NCBI GenBank assembly: GCA_017547145.1
Contig: JAFYQJ010000012.1
Coordinates: 1 to 64,000, forward strand
Direction: 5' to 3'
Length of the DNA: 64,000 nucleotides
Source: Paludibacteraceae bacterium
GTDB lineage: Bacteria > Bacteroidota > Bacteroidia > Bacteroidales > Paludibacteraceae
The position numbers and the translations under genes were made by a program. The notes under the pieces are model-generated. The model saw nothing but the letters and a program-made list of their open reading frames with translations, was not told the DNA's origin and did not search any database. Positions 55,812 through 64,000 of this stretch are shown here, piece after piece. How positions within the stretch are numbered: the stretch's first letter is position 1; the number at the start of each line of letters is the position of its first letter.

Positions 55812-57170
55812 ATGCTTGCAGAAAATACCATTAAAAACATTGGCAAAAAAGATGTAATATGGAGTCTAATTGCCAATATCTTACGAATAGGATATGGCAT
55901 AATCTTATTTCCTCTCATATTACAGAATTTACCAAGTGAAGATGTGGCTTTTTGGACAATCTTCACTTCGATAACAGCACTTGTATATCTTTTTGATTTC
56001 GGCTTTTCTGGAGCATTTACTCGTAACGTATCATTTATTTTTTCAGGCATTCAAAAACTAAAAAAAGAAGGGTTTCATGAAATAACAGGTGAAAGGGAAG
56101 AAATAAATTACTCTTTGTTAAAAGGAGTAATTTTCTCTATGAAATATTATTATAGTAGAATTGCTCTTTGCGTTTCTTTTCTTTTACTAACAATTGGAAC
56201 TTTTTATATTTACACCTTACTAAAAACATATACGGGAAATACAATCGAAATCTACATTGCATGGTTTTTACATTGTGCCATTTGTACATATAACATCTAC
56301 ACACTTTATTACGAAGCATTACTACAAGGCAAAGGACACATAAAAACTTCGAAGCAATATGCTATTGTTGGTAGTTTAGTTAATTTAATTGTTGCCGTAG
56401 TTCTCATTTTACTTAAACAAGGTCTTATAGCTATTGTTGTTGCACAAATTTGTTCAATTATTATTGTTCGTTATTTATCTAAACGTAAATTCTTTTCTAA
56501 AACTCTTTGCTTTCACTTATCACTAGTTTCCAATACAAAAAGAGAGGATGTCTTAAAAAATATCTCACCAAATGCAATTAAAATAGGTCTTACTAGTGTA
56601 GGAGGATATGCAGTTTTAAAATCTGCTCTCTTTATTGGCTCTATATTTCTTCCTTTAACAAGTATTGCTTCATACGGAATAACAATGCAAATAATAGCTG
56701 TCGCCGACTCCATTGGGAAGAGTTATTACCAATCTTACAACCCTCAAATTTGCCAGTTAAGAATTAACAATAGGAACAATGAAATTAAAAAACTATATAT
56801 CAAAAGTTCCTTATTTTGCTTACTAACATTTCTATGTTTTTCAATAATTACTATTTTTGGAGGTAATTGGATATTAAATACCATTAATAGCAATACAGCG
56901 TTAATACCTTCTTCAATGCTATTTTTTGCTTTTTTATTTGCTTGGCTTGAAGCTAATCATTCCATAGCTGGAGGGTTTCTTCTCGCAAACAATGAAGTTC
57001 CATTCTTTAAAGCCTCCATTGTTTCTGGAATTACAACCATCATATTACTACTGATTATGTTCAACACAAATCAATCTTTAGGATTGTGGATTATGATATT
57101 TGTCCCAGGCATTGTTCAACTTTTATATCAAAATTGGCGTTGGCCCTATGTCTTATTAAAAAGTTTATAG
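55812..57170 (+). CDS. Wzx-type flippase (polysaccharide/lipid translocase)
   Basis: This 452-residue protein has about 12-14 hydrophobic helices and no soluble domain. The start NIGKKDVIWSLIANILRIGYGIILFPLILQNLP and YLFDFGFSGAFTRNVSFIFSG, and the later YAVLKSALFIGSIFLPLTSIASYGIT, are typical of the MOP superfamily (Wzx, MurJ-related). It would flip a lipid-linked oligosaccharide to the periplasm. It is followed after 1 base by a glycosyltransferase gene, which supports a role in glycan assembly. Confidence 0.85.
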   Translation: MLAENTIKNIGKKDVIWSLIANILRIGYGIILFPLILQNLPSEDVAFWTIFTSITALVYLFDFGFSGAFTRNVSFIFSGIQKLKKEGFHEITGEREEINYSLLKGVIFSMKYYYSRIALCVSFLLLTIGTFYIYTLLKTYTGNTIEIYIAWFLHCAICTYNIYTLYYEALLQGKGHIKTSKQYAIVGSLVNLIVAVVLILLKQGLIAIVVAQICSIIIVRYLSKRKFFSKTLCFHLSLVSNTKREDVLKNISPNAIKIGLTSVGGYAVLKSALFIGSIFLPLTSIASYGITMQIIAVADSIGKSYYQSYNPQICQLRINNRNNEIKKLYIKSSLFCLLTFLCFSIITIFGGNWILNTINSNTALIPSSMLFFAFLFAWLEANHSIAGGFLLANNEVPFFKASIVSGITTIILLLIMFNTNQSLGLWIMIFVPGIVQLLYQNWRWPYVLLKSL

Positions 57171-57171
57171 C

Positions 57172-58152
57172 ATGAATTATCCTAAAATAAGCATTATTTT
57201 GCCAGTTTTTAATGCAAAAAAACATATAAAAAAATGTATTGAAACTTTGCTAAATCAAACTTTACAAGAGATTGAAATCATTGCTGTTTTAGATTGTCCA
57301 ACTGATGGAACAGCCGAAATCATTTTAGAATATGCTAAAAAAGATAAGCGAATTATTATTGTTCAAAACAAACATAACTTACACATTGGAGAAAGTAGAA
57401 ACATAGGACTTTTACATGCACGCGGAGAATATATTGGTTTTTCAGACCATGACGATTTTAGAGATTTAACCATGTACGAAACCTTATATAATACAGCAAA
57501 AGAGAATTGTTTAGATATTGTTTTTTCCCCTTGTCGACATATTAGTTTAAATAACGGCAACATCATTCAACATAATTCATTTAATTTTTCTAACTACAAA
57601 GAGTTACAAAACTATTGTTTAAAAGACTTAATTGGAAACGGGAATAATGAAAGAAAAGAATCGCTATTTATCAATATTCAAGGTTGTATATATCGAAATG
57701 AATTTATTAAACAAAACCATATTAAATTCGTAAACACAAAAGAAATAACACCTGAAGATGTTATTTTTCAAATAGATACTTTCTCTAAATCTAACAAGAT
57801 AAAAATCATTAACAATGCCTTTTACTATCACGTTTCACACTCTTCAAACGAAGGCAGAAAGAGTAGCTACAAAGATATTCAAAAACGTTGTTTAGGATTA
57901 AAATACATCTACAATAACCCAAAAACAAATTATTTTAAAGAATCATTTTATATCAATGTACAAAAACAATTTTTGAATTTTCTAGCTCAAACATTGGTAC
58001 CCTTCCCTAGCATTTTTAAATTTTTCCATCACAGAAGTATTCTAAAAAGTTGCGATTTTTGTAGCGAAGCATTCACTAGTAAGAGACTACTCCATGATAA
58101 AAAAGGCATCAAACGTTTAGTAAGAAACTTTCTATTCTTTAGCCTTCGATAA
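57172..58152 (+). CDS. Family 2 glycosyltransferase
   Basis: This 326-residue cytosolic enzyme has a GT-A fold. KISIILPVFNAKKHIKKCIETLLNQTL and EIIAVLDCPTDGTAEIILEYA are the nucleotide-sugar part, and ARGEYIGFSDHDDFRDLTMYETLY gives the Asp-x-Asp metal motif as DHDD. The acceptor and sugar are unknown. Its 3' end overlaps the convergent GT4 gene by 14 bases. Confidence 0.9.
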   Translation: MNYPKISIILPVFNAKKHIKKCIETLLNQTLQEIEIIAVLDCPTDGTAEIILEYAKKDKRIIIVQNKHNLHIGESRNIGLLHARGEYIGFSDHDDFRDLTMYETLYNTAKENCLDIVFSPCRHISLNNGNIIQHNSFNFSNYKELQNYCLKDLIGNGNNERKESLFINIQGCIYRNEFIKQNHIKFVNTKEITPEDVIFQIDTFSKSNKIKIINNAFYYHVSHSSNEGRKSSYKDIQKRCLGLKYIYNNPKTNYFKESFYINVQKQFLNFLAQTLVPFPSIFKFFHHRSILKSCDFCSEAFTSKRLLHDKKGIKRLVRNFLFFSLR

Positions 58153-59278
58153 CTTTGCAGTATATACCTTCGAGTTGTTTCCCAACTTTTGAGAATCGGA
58201 ATTGTTCAGCAGTTTTTCGTATTTCTTTTTCATTGAAAACCGCTGGATTATTAAGCACCCAATCAATTTTTTCTTCTAGGCATTTTTCATCAGCGAATGG
58301 GACTATCATACCATTTTTATTCGTGACAATTTCCGGAGCAATTCCACAAGGAGTAGAAACAATAGGAGTTCCCGCAGCCAAAGATTCCATTAAAACAACA
58401 CCTGATGTTTCATAATTAGAAAACAAGACAAAGACATCACTTCGGGAAAAGAATTGAGCAACATCAGTAGGTTTTTGTTCTCCTATAAAATAAATAGGGA
58501 CATTCTTTTGAATTGCTGAAAATGATTTTACAGATTCAAAATCAGGACCTGTTCCTACTATTACTAGTTCAATATCTTTACGTTTTTGGTACAAACTTAA
58601 AAAAGTACGAATTATCCCTTTTATATTTTTGGCCTTTTCATCAAAACAAGAAACATGCAAAATTCTTTTAGTCGGAGTTTTTTCTTGTTTTGGAAAATTC
58701 CAGAAAAAATCATCAATTGTATTATGAACTATTTGAGTGTTTTTGTTCCTTAAATCACACTTCTCCAATGCCTTATTTAAAATATTCGACACAGGTAATA
58801 AATACGAAGAGTTATTCACAACAAATTTCGTCAGGCTCTTATGCAAAAGTGAGGTTTTTCTATAATATCCTTGCTCAAAATATCGCGACCAATGTTCTGA
58901 AACAACATAAGGTACACGATCAAATATTTTTACTAAATAAGCAAAAAATCCTACTCTTGTCAAAACATTAACATGAAGAAGTTGAGGTACAAATCTGCTC
59001 CTTTTTACTTGTTGATACCCTTTAAACAATGCGTAAAAATAACGTAAGGCTCTTATTAATCGATATTTCGAAAATGGATAATATACAATCGTTTCGCGTA
59101 AACCACTAACAACAGAAAATTCCATTTCAGTTTTTTTGATTGAATTATCTTCTTTTACAAATAAAACTTGTACTTCACTATAAAGATTGGATGCCAAAGC
59201 ATGCTTACGAACAAACAAACCTTCCATTGCATCTAAACGGTTTGGATACCATCTAGAAACAAACAAAATTTTATACAT
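58139..59278 (-). CDS. Family 4 (group 1) glycosyltransferase
   Basis: This 379-residue enzyme has a GT-B fold. It starts KILFVSRWYPNRLDAMEGLFVRKHA, then HVNVLTRVGF and YVVSEHWSRY. The C-terminal nucleotide-sugar domain has ILHVSCFDEKAKNIKGIIRTF, VIVGTGPDFES and the E-x7-E motif region SNYETSGVVLMESLAAGTPIV. It probably adds a hexose to a lipid-linked glycan. I start at ATG 59278, 1 base past the upstream stop; an ATG at 59296 would overlap that gene. Confidence 0.9.
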   Translation of the reverse strand: MYKILFVSRWYPNRLDAMEGLFVRKHALASNLYSEVQVLFVKEDNSIKKTEMEFSVVSGLRETIVYYPFSKYRLIRALRYFYALFKGYQQVKRSRFVPQLLHVNVLTRVGFFAYLVKIFDRVPYVVSEHWSRYFEQGYYRKTSLLHKSLTKFVVNNSSYLLPVSNILNKALEKCDLRNKNTQIVHNTIDDFFWNFPKQEKTPTKRILHVSCFDEKAKNIKGIIRTFLSLYQKRKDIELVIVGTGPDFESVKSFSAIQKNVPIYFIGEQKPTDVAQFFSRSDVFVLFSNYETSGVVLMESLAAGTPIVSTPCGIAPEIVTNKNGMIVPFADEKCLEEKIDWVLNNPAVFNEKEIRKTAEQFRFSKVGKQLEGIYCKVIEG

Positions 59279-59279
59279 T

Positions 59280-60167
59280 TTATTTTTTAAAGACATTCAA
59301 TCTAAAAATATATTTTAACAATCCTTTTTCAATTCTATAATAATTTACTTTTTTTGCTCCAAAACTTTTATAAAAACGAGCAACACCTTCTACCTTTGAG
59401 CCCTCAAAATCAATCAAAAGTCCAGTTCCTGCATATTTTTTTATTATATAATTTACCAAATGATACATTGCAAAGTTAGCCTTACCCTGATCTGTTGATG
59501 CAGCAATATGATAAATAATTCGATGAGAAGATTTCAATAAAAAACAAGCGGCGAGTAGTTCTCCCGAAGATGTAACCAATCCTAACATATGCCCAACTTT
59601 GTTTTTGCAAGCCGATACAATAATTTTTTCAACTACATTTTGATAATTTGAGTTCCAATAAGATTGTTTTTTACATAAATCAAGAAATGAATGAAGCGAA
59701 AGATCCTCTTTAATACTAAATTCTTTTGTCAGTTTCTTCTTTAAATTTCGTTTTGTATTCGTTGAGAAATTTGCGTATAAAATTTTATAATCATCATTTA
59801 AACTCAACAAATAATTGGGGCATAAAACTCCGTCAAAATGATTTTGCTCATTCAAATTTAGCAAGACATTTTTATATGGAATTGCTTTTATAAATGTATT
59901 TATAATTTCAAATGAAATTATTTTTTCAGAAAAAATACCTAATTGTTGTGAAAATGGAGGTTGCACTAGATATTTTATACCATACTTTTTTTTGATAGGC
60001 AAAGGCATAACATACTCATAATCACCCCAAACAAATGCCTCCCAAGATGGTGAAACTATATCCAAAAACCAAGTATAAGCATAAGGAAGTTCATTTTTTG
60101 ATTTTGCAATACATTTATTCCATGCATCACGATTAATTGCCTTATTTTCTAACAATTTTAACATCAT
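59280..60167 (-). CDS. GNAT/FemAB-like acetyl- or aminoacyltransferase
   Basis: This 295-residue protein is like FemAB and BioF2-type GNAT proteins: YAYTWFLDIVSPSWEAFVWGDYEYVMPLP, KYLVQPPFSQQLGIF, LNKNEQNHF-type middle, and LAACFLLKSSHRIIYHIAASTDQGKANFAMYHLVNYIIKKY, DFEGSKVEGVARFYKSFGA. Such enzymes often modify glycans or peptidoglycan bridges. The acceptor is unknown. It precedes the GT4 gene by 1 base, so they form a small operon. An alternative ATG is one codon downstream. Confidence 0.75.
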   Translation of the reverse strand: MMLKLLENKAINRDAWNKCIAKSKNELPYAYTWFLDIVSPSWEAFVWGDYEYVMPLPIKKKYGIKYLVQPPFSQQLGIFSEKIISFEIINTFIKAIPYKNVLLNLNEQNHFDGVLCPNYLLSLNDDYKILYANFSTNTKRNLKKKLTKEFSIKEDLSLHSFLDLCKKQSYWNSNYQNVVEKIIVSACKNKVGHMLGLVTSSGELLAACFLLKSSHRIIYHIAASTDQGKANFAMYHLVNYIIKKYAGTGLLIDFEGSKVEGVARFYKSFGAKKVNYYRIEKGLLKYIFRLNVFKK

Positions 60168-60212
60168 TTATATAACGTAAACTATGCTCTTTTATTGTTA
60201 AAAAAAATAAAA

Positions 60213-60245
60213 AAACTCCACAACTAATTGTCATGGAGTTTTTCC
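60213..60245 (-). terminator. Terminator after ppdK
   Basis: The 8-bp perfect stem AAACTCCA / TGGAGTTT has a 13-base loop. T-runs lie on both strands, so it may serve either direction. It is 23 bases beyond the ppdK stop. Confidence 0.8.
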
Positions 60246-60267
60246 CTTTTTATTGTTTACTTTTTAA

Positions 60268-62988
60268 TTATTCAACAGCAGCTTGAGCAGCAGCCAAACG
60301 TGCGATAGGCACACGGAATGGAGAGCAAGAAACATAGTTCAAACCTACCTTGTGACAGAATTTCACTGATGAAGGTTCACCACCATGTTCACCACAAATA
60401 CCGCATTTCAACTCAGGACGTACTGAACGACCTTTGTCTACTGCCATCTCTACCAACTGACCTACACCATTTTGGTCTAGCACTTGGAATGGGTCAACTT
60501 TCAAGATTTTCTTTTCAAGATATACTGGCAAGAAACTAGCAATATCGTCACGAGAATATCCGAATGTCATTTGAGTTAAGTCGTTTGTACCGAATGAGAA
60601 GTATTCTGCACGGCTTGCAATACGATCTGCAGTAAGAGCAGCACGTGGAATTTCAATCATTGTACCTACTTTGAATTCTACTTCTACACCTTCTTCAGCA
60701 AAAAGAGCAGCAGCAGTTTCGCGGATAACTTTTTCTTGAGCTTCGAATTCATACAAAATACCTGTCAATGGAACCATGATTTCAGGATGAGGATCGCCAC
60801 CTTCTTTCTTCAATTGAACTGCAGCTCCAAGGATAGCACGTGTTTGCATTTCAGTGATTTCTGGATAAGTGTTACCCAAACGACAACCACGATGACCAAG
60901 CATTGGGTTAGCTTCACAAAGGCTATCAACTCGTTGACGGATATATTCAACTGTTACACCCATTGCTTTTGCCATTTCTTCTTGACCTTTCAAATCGTGT
61001 GGAACGAATTCATGCAAAGGTGGGTCAAGCAAACGAACGTTCACTGGGCATCCGTCCATAGCTTTGAAAATGCCATAGAAGTCAGCTTTTTGGTATGGCA
61101 ATAATTTAGCCAATGCTTTTTTGCGTCCTTCAGCATCTTGAGAAAGAATCATTTCGCGCATTGCAACGATTTTTTCTGCTTCGAAGAACATATGCTCTGT
61201 ACGGCAAAGACCAATACCTACAGCACCAAAGTCGCGAGCAACCTGTGCATCGTGTGGAGTATCAGCATTAGTACGAACAACTAGTTTTGTATATTTTTCG
61301 CAAAGCGCCATCAAGTCAGCAAAATCGCCAGAAACTTCAGCAGCTTTTGTTTCTACTTTTCCGTTGTAGATTTCACCAGTTGTACCATTCAATGAAATGA
61401 AGTCTCCTTCTTTCAAAAGAACACCATCAACTTCTACTGTACGAGCTTTATAGTCGATATTCAATGCACCTGCACCCGATACACAACATTTACCCATACC
61501 ACGAGCAACTACAGCAGCGTGAGAAGTCATACCTCCACGAGCAGTCAAGATACCTTGAGCAACTGCCATACCTGCCAAGTCTTCAGGAGATGTTTCGATA
61601 CGAACCATAATTACTTTTTTGCCATCTTCTGCCCATTTTGCAGCATCGTCAGCAAAGAATACGATTTGACCTGTAGCAGCACCTGGAGAAGCAGGAAGAC
61701 CACGAGTCAAAACTTTTGCATTTTTCAATGCAGCTTTGTCGAAAATTGGGTGAAGCAATTCGTCCAATTTATTTGGTTCGCAACGTTTCAACGCTGTTTT
61801 TTCATCAATCATACCTTGACGAAGCAAGTCCATAGCGATTTTCACCATAGCTGCACCAGTACGTTTTCCGTTACGAGTTTGCAAGAACCAAAGTTTACCT
61901 TCTTGTACAGTAAATTCCATATCTTGCATATCACGATAGTGATTTTCTAGTTTTGTTTGAAGAGCATCAAGTTCTGCGTAAATTTCAGGCATTGCTTCTT
62001 CCATTGAAGGATATTTTTCAATACGTTCTTCTTCAGAAATACCAGCACGTTCTGCCCAACGTTGAGAACCGATTTTAGTGATTTGTTGAGGAGTACGAAT
62101 ACCAGCCACAACGTCTTCTCCTTGAGCATTGATCAAATATTCACCATTGAATAAATCTTCGCCATTACCTGCGTCGCGAGAGAAGCAAACACCAGTTGCT
62201 GAAGTTTCGCCCATGTTACCGAATACCATCGCTTGAACATTAACAGCTGTTCCCCATTCTGCAGGAATTCCTTCCATTTTTCTGTAAAGAATAGCACGTT
62301 CGTTCATCCAGCTATCAAATACTGCACAGATGGCACCCCAAAGTTGTTCGTAAGCACTTGTTGGAAAATCTTTTCCTGTTTGAGTTTTTACTGCAGCTTT
62401 GAATTTAACAACAAGTTCTTTTAAGTCTTCAACTTCCAACTCGTTATCAAGTTTTACGCCTTTAGCTTCTTTTACTTCTTCAATGATAGCTTCGAATGGG
62501 TCGATATCTTCTTTGTTAACAGGTTTCATACCCAATACAACGTCGCCATACATTTGAACGAAACGACGATAAGAGTCCCATGCGAAACGTGGACGACCAG
62601 TTTTACGAACCAATCCTTCTACTACTTCGTCATTCAAACCAAGGTTCAAAATTGTGTCCATCATACCTGGCATCGAAGCACGTGCACCAGAACGAACCGA
62701 AACCAACAAAGGATTTTCTACATCACCAAATTTAGAATTCATCAAGTTTTCGATGTTAGCAACAGCTGCCATTACATCGTCTTTCAACAATTCTACAACT
62801 TTGTCTTTTCCAACTTCGTAGTATTCACTACAAACGTCTGTTGTAATTGTAAAACCTGGAGGAACTGGCACCCCGATAAGATTCATTTCGGCCAAGTTAG
62901 CTCCTTTACCACCAAGCAGATTTCTCATATCTGCTTTACCTTCGGCTTGTCCATTACCGAACGTGTAAACTCGTTTTTTGTTGTCCAT
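60268..62988 (-). CDS. ppdK: Pyruvate phosphate dikinase
   Basis: PPDK interconverts PEP, AMP and PPi with pyruvate, ATP and phosphate. This 906-residue protein is full length. The ATP-grasp part has NLLGGKGANLAEMNLIGVPVPPGFTITT and SVRSGARASMPGMMDTILNLGLND. The swivelling His lies in RGGMTSHAAVVARGMGKCCVSG, and the C-terminal TIM barrel has GLCRTEHMFF, GHRGCRLG, FSFGTNDLTQMTFGYSRDD and the catalytic Cys region CGICGEHGGEP. I start at ATG 62988: a longer frame begins inside the promoter. With PPi-PFK elsewhere in the window it supports PPi-linked glycolysis. Confidence 0.98.
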   Translation of the reverse strand: MDNKKRVYTFGNGQAEGKADMRNLLGGKGANLAEMNLIGVPVPPGFTITTDVCSEYYEVGKDKVVELLKDDVMAAVANIENLMNSKFGDVENPLLVSVRSGARASMPGMMDTILNLGLNDEVVEGLVRKTGRPRFAWDSYRRFVQMYGDVVLGMKPVNKEDIDPFEAIIEEVKEAKGVKLDNELEVEDLKELVVKFKAAVKTQTGKDFPTSAYEQLWGAICAVFDSWMNERAILYRKMEGIPAEWGTAVNVQAMVFGNMGETSATGVCFSRDAGNGEDLFNGEYLINAQGEDVVAGIRTPQQITKIGSQRWAERAGISEEERIEKYPSMEEAMPEIYAELDALQTKLENHYRDMQDMEFTVQEGKLWFLQTRNGKRTGAAMVKIAMDLLRQGMIDEKTALKRCEPNKLDELLHPIFDKAALKNAKVLTRGLPASPGAATGQIVFFADDAAKWAEDGKKVIMVRIETSPEDLAGMAVAQGILTARGGMTSHAAVVARGMGKCCVSGAGALNIDYKARTVEVDGVLLKEGDFISLNGTTGEIYNGKVETKAAEVSGDFADLMALCEKYTKLVVRTNADTPHDAQVARDFGAVGIGLCRTEHMFFEAEKIVAMREMILSQDAEGRKKALAKLLPYQKADFYGIFKAMDGCPVNVRLLDPPLHEFVPHDLKGQEEMAKAMGVTVEYIRQRVDSLCEANPMLGHRGCRLGNTYPEITEMQTRAILGAAVQLKKEGGDPHPEIMVPLTGILYEFEAQEKVIRETAAALFAEEGVEVEFKVGTMIEIPRAALTADRIASRAEYFSFGTNDLTQMTFGYSRDDIASFLPVYLEKKILKVDPFQVLDQNGVGQLVEMAVDKGRSVRPELKCGICGEHGGEPSSVKFCHKVGLNYVSCSPFRVPIARLAAAQAAVE

Positions 62989-63033
62989 AAATATATTGTT
63001 AAATAATGTTTTAATTCCCACAAAATGAGACTG

Positions 63034-63063
63034 CAAAATTACATTTTTTCAGCGAAATACAAA
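63034..63063 (-). promoter_or_regulatory. Promoter of ppdK
   Basis: TAATTTTG (63034-63041, minus) has TTTG at 63060-63063, 18 bases upstream. The leader is about 40 bases. Confidence 0.6.
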
Positions 63064-63137
63064 ATGTTTTATTTGGCAAAAACAAATACTGTCAAATAAT
63101 AAGAAACGAGGGACAAAAAAGGAGTAAAAATTAATCT

Positions 63138-63560
63138 TTACTCCACTTTCAAAAACGAGAAAACATTTCCAAAATCGTCTTCAAACATAAGCGTCTGAAA
63201 ATCGAGTTGTGTAATGCGATAATTTTTAGGAATTGCACCATTCAACTCCATTTTGTGAATATGAGTAAACTGCGAATGATCTAGTTGCCACTCAAAAACA
63301 GGAGCTTCCTCTTCAAAAATATCATCAGCACTATCCCACGTTCGTGCAACGCCATCGTAATCGAAGCGATAGAATACCGAACCCGACTGCCAAAGCCCGA
63401 TAAGCAAATCTTCATCATACTCCACATCGTCGAAAACCTCGGGTTCAAGCATCTCAGGGTCGTATATGTGCAACTGATAATTGTAGTACCAATATCCGCC
63501 AACGGCAAGGGCTATCACACCAAAAAAAATCGAAACGGCAACAATGATCTTCTTTCTCAT
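63138..63560 (-). CDS. Hypothetical membrane-anchored protein
   Basis: This 140-residue protein has a single N-terminal membrane helix (about 5-27, after MRKK), then an acidic region (EPEVFDDVEYDEDLL) and a small beta-rich domain with GLWQSGSVFYRFDYDGVARTWDSADD, resembling lipocalin-like or single-domain binding folds. No family is recognised. It is 7 bases after the transglutaminase-like gene and richer in G+C than ppdK, so the two edge genes may share an origin. Confidence 0.6.
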   Translation of the reverse strand: MRKKIIVAVSIFFGVIALAVGGYWYYNYQLHIYDPEMLEPEVFDDVEYDEDLLIGLWQSGSVFYRFDYDGVARTWDSADDIFEEEAPVFEWQLDHSQFTHIHKMELNGAIPKNYRITQLDFQTLMFEDDFGNVFSFLKVE

Positions 63561-63567
63561 AACAATA

Positions 63568-64000
63568 TCATTTCTTTCTTAAGTTTATCACTTTAGGCAT
63601 TTTTCCCTTAAATTGCGGCATGGTCATTCCTATCGAAGCATTGATGTAAGTAGGGTCGCAAACGTAATATTTCTTTCCCGCAAATGGAAAAATATCGCCT
63701 TTCAGACTGACGCCATCGCCCAAGCAAACTGCTGTAGCCACATGTCCTTCGTATTGCAAACCTATGACGTCAGCTCCAGCATAGGTTTTCACGAGCCACG
63801 AAAAAAGTGCCGAACGATCTTCGCAATCGCTGTACGAATACCCTAGCACCTCTTCGGGGTAAAAATATTTTTCGTAGCCAAACTGATCTTCATCGGTTTT
63901 GTATGCAAATGCTGTTTGCACAAAGTTGAGCAAAATAGCCACTATCTCGGTTTGAGAGTATTTCTGCTTCAAAGTACCGAACTTTGCCTCCAACGCTCGC
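63568..64000 (-). CDS. Transglutaminase-like protein, C-terminal part (partial)
   Basis: The frame is open to the right edge of the window (an in-frame TTG at 63993 is not a real start), so the N-terminus is missing. The ~143 visible residues have the Cys-His-Asp pattern of the transglutaminase-like superfamily: GYSYSDCEDRSALFSWLVKTY, then YEGHVATAVCLG, then YVCDPTYINASIGMTMP. These could form a cysteine protease or a related catalytic triad. The end is basic. The companion membrane-anchored protein follows after 7 bases. Confidence 0.7.
   Translation of the reverse strand, partial: RALEAKFGTLKQKYSQTEIVAILLNFVQTAFAYKTDEDQFGYEKYFYPEEVLGYSYSDCEDRSALFSWLVKTYAGADVIGLQYEGHVATAVCLGDGVSLKGDIFPFAGKKYYVCDPTYINASIGMTMPQFKGKMPKVINLRKK

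Overview
The window is a gene-dense, A+T-rich chromosome segment from a member of the Bacteroidota, most likely the order Bacteroidales. Four things support this. Bacteroidota-type -7 promoter boxes (TAnnTTTG) precede most operons. There is a PorE-like anchor of the type IX secretion system (T9SS) and a small T9SS cargo protein. The purF-like/carA/carB gene order is one I remember from Bacteroides. Several families typical of the group are present (DUF5063, DUF4922, DUF5020, DUF3109). I saw no rRNA, tRNA, CRISPR array, insertion sequence or phage.

Layout. 1-7500: the end of valS, an ABC-F ATPase, dnaK, a WG-repeat lipoprotein, cysK and two small membrane proteins. 7535-7833: a non-coding spacer with a nested palindrome. 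7834-15560: a four-gene operon read leftward (purF-like, carA, carB, guaA) behind a folded leader. 15658-23900: two leftward housekeeping operons (ffh-folD-DUF5063-exonuclease-rlmI-FecCD permease, and rplY-pth-S4-mnmA). 23906-33275: a leftward envelope operon (wza-like, wzz, thrC, DUF2007, lipoprotein, PorE-like, membrane glycosyltransferase). 33444-39110: radA, pyrophosphate-dependent phosphofructokinase, a possible non-coding RNA, two small secreted proteins and a DUF5020 protein. 39175-51650: pgm, manA, trhA, pepT, DUF3109, mntP, a Uup-type ABC-F, an SUMF1-like lipoprotein, an acetyltransferase, rluB, SpoIID and DUF4922. 51701-60170: an envelope and polysaccharide cluster (ABC-2 permease, LysM protein, barrel protein, thyA, flippase, three transferases). 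60213-64000: ppdK and two genes at the edge.

The most unusual locus is the nucleotide-synthesis operon. CarA keeps the glutaminase fold but has lost the nucleophile cysteine (Gly), the catalytic histidine (Asn) and another conserved histidine (Val). GuaA has lost about half of its glutaminase domain, including every catalytic residue. Both enzymes therefore look ammonia-dependent, as animal CPS1 is. The operon's transcript should begin with a compact three-way-junction fold followed by a U-run, which is a candidate riboswitch or attenuator. A second candidate RNA lies at 36634-36837, between a near-consensus promoter and a terminator.

Elsewhere, PPi-dependent phosphofructokinase and pyruvate phosphate dikinase suggest PPi-linked glycolysis. 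Two genes, the WG-repeat lipoprotein and the DUF4922 protein, appear to have leaderless transcripts. All functional statements come from reading motifs by eye. No database search or folding calculation was run.
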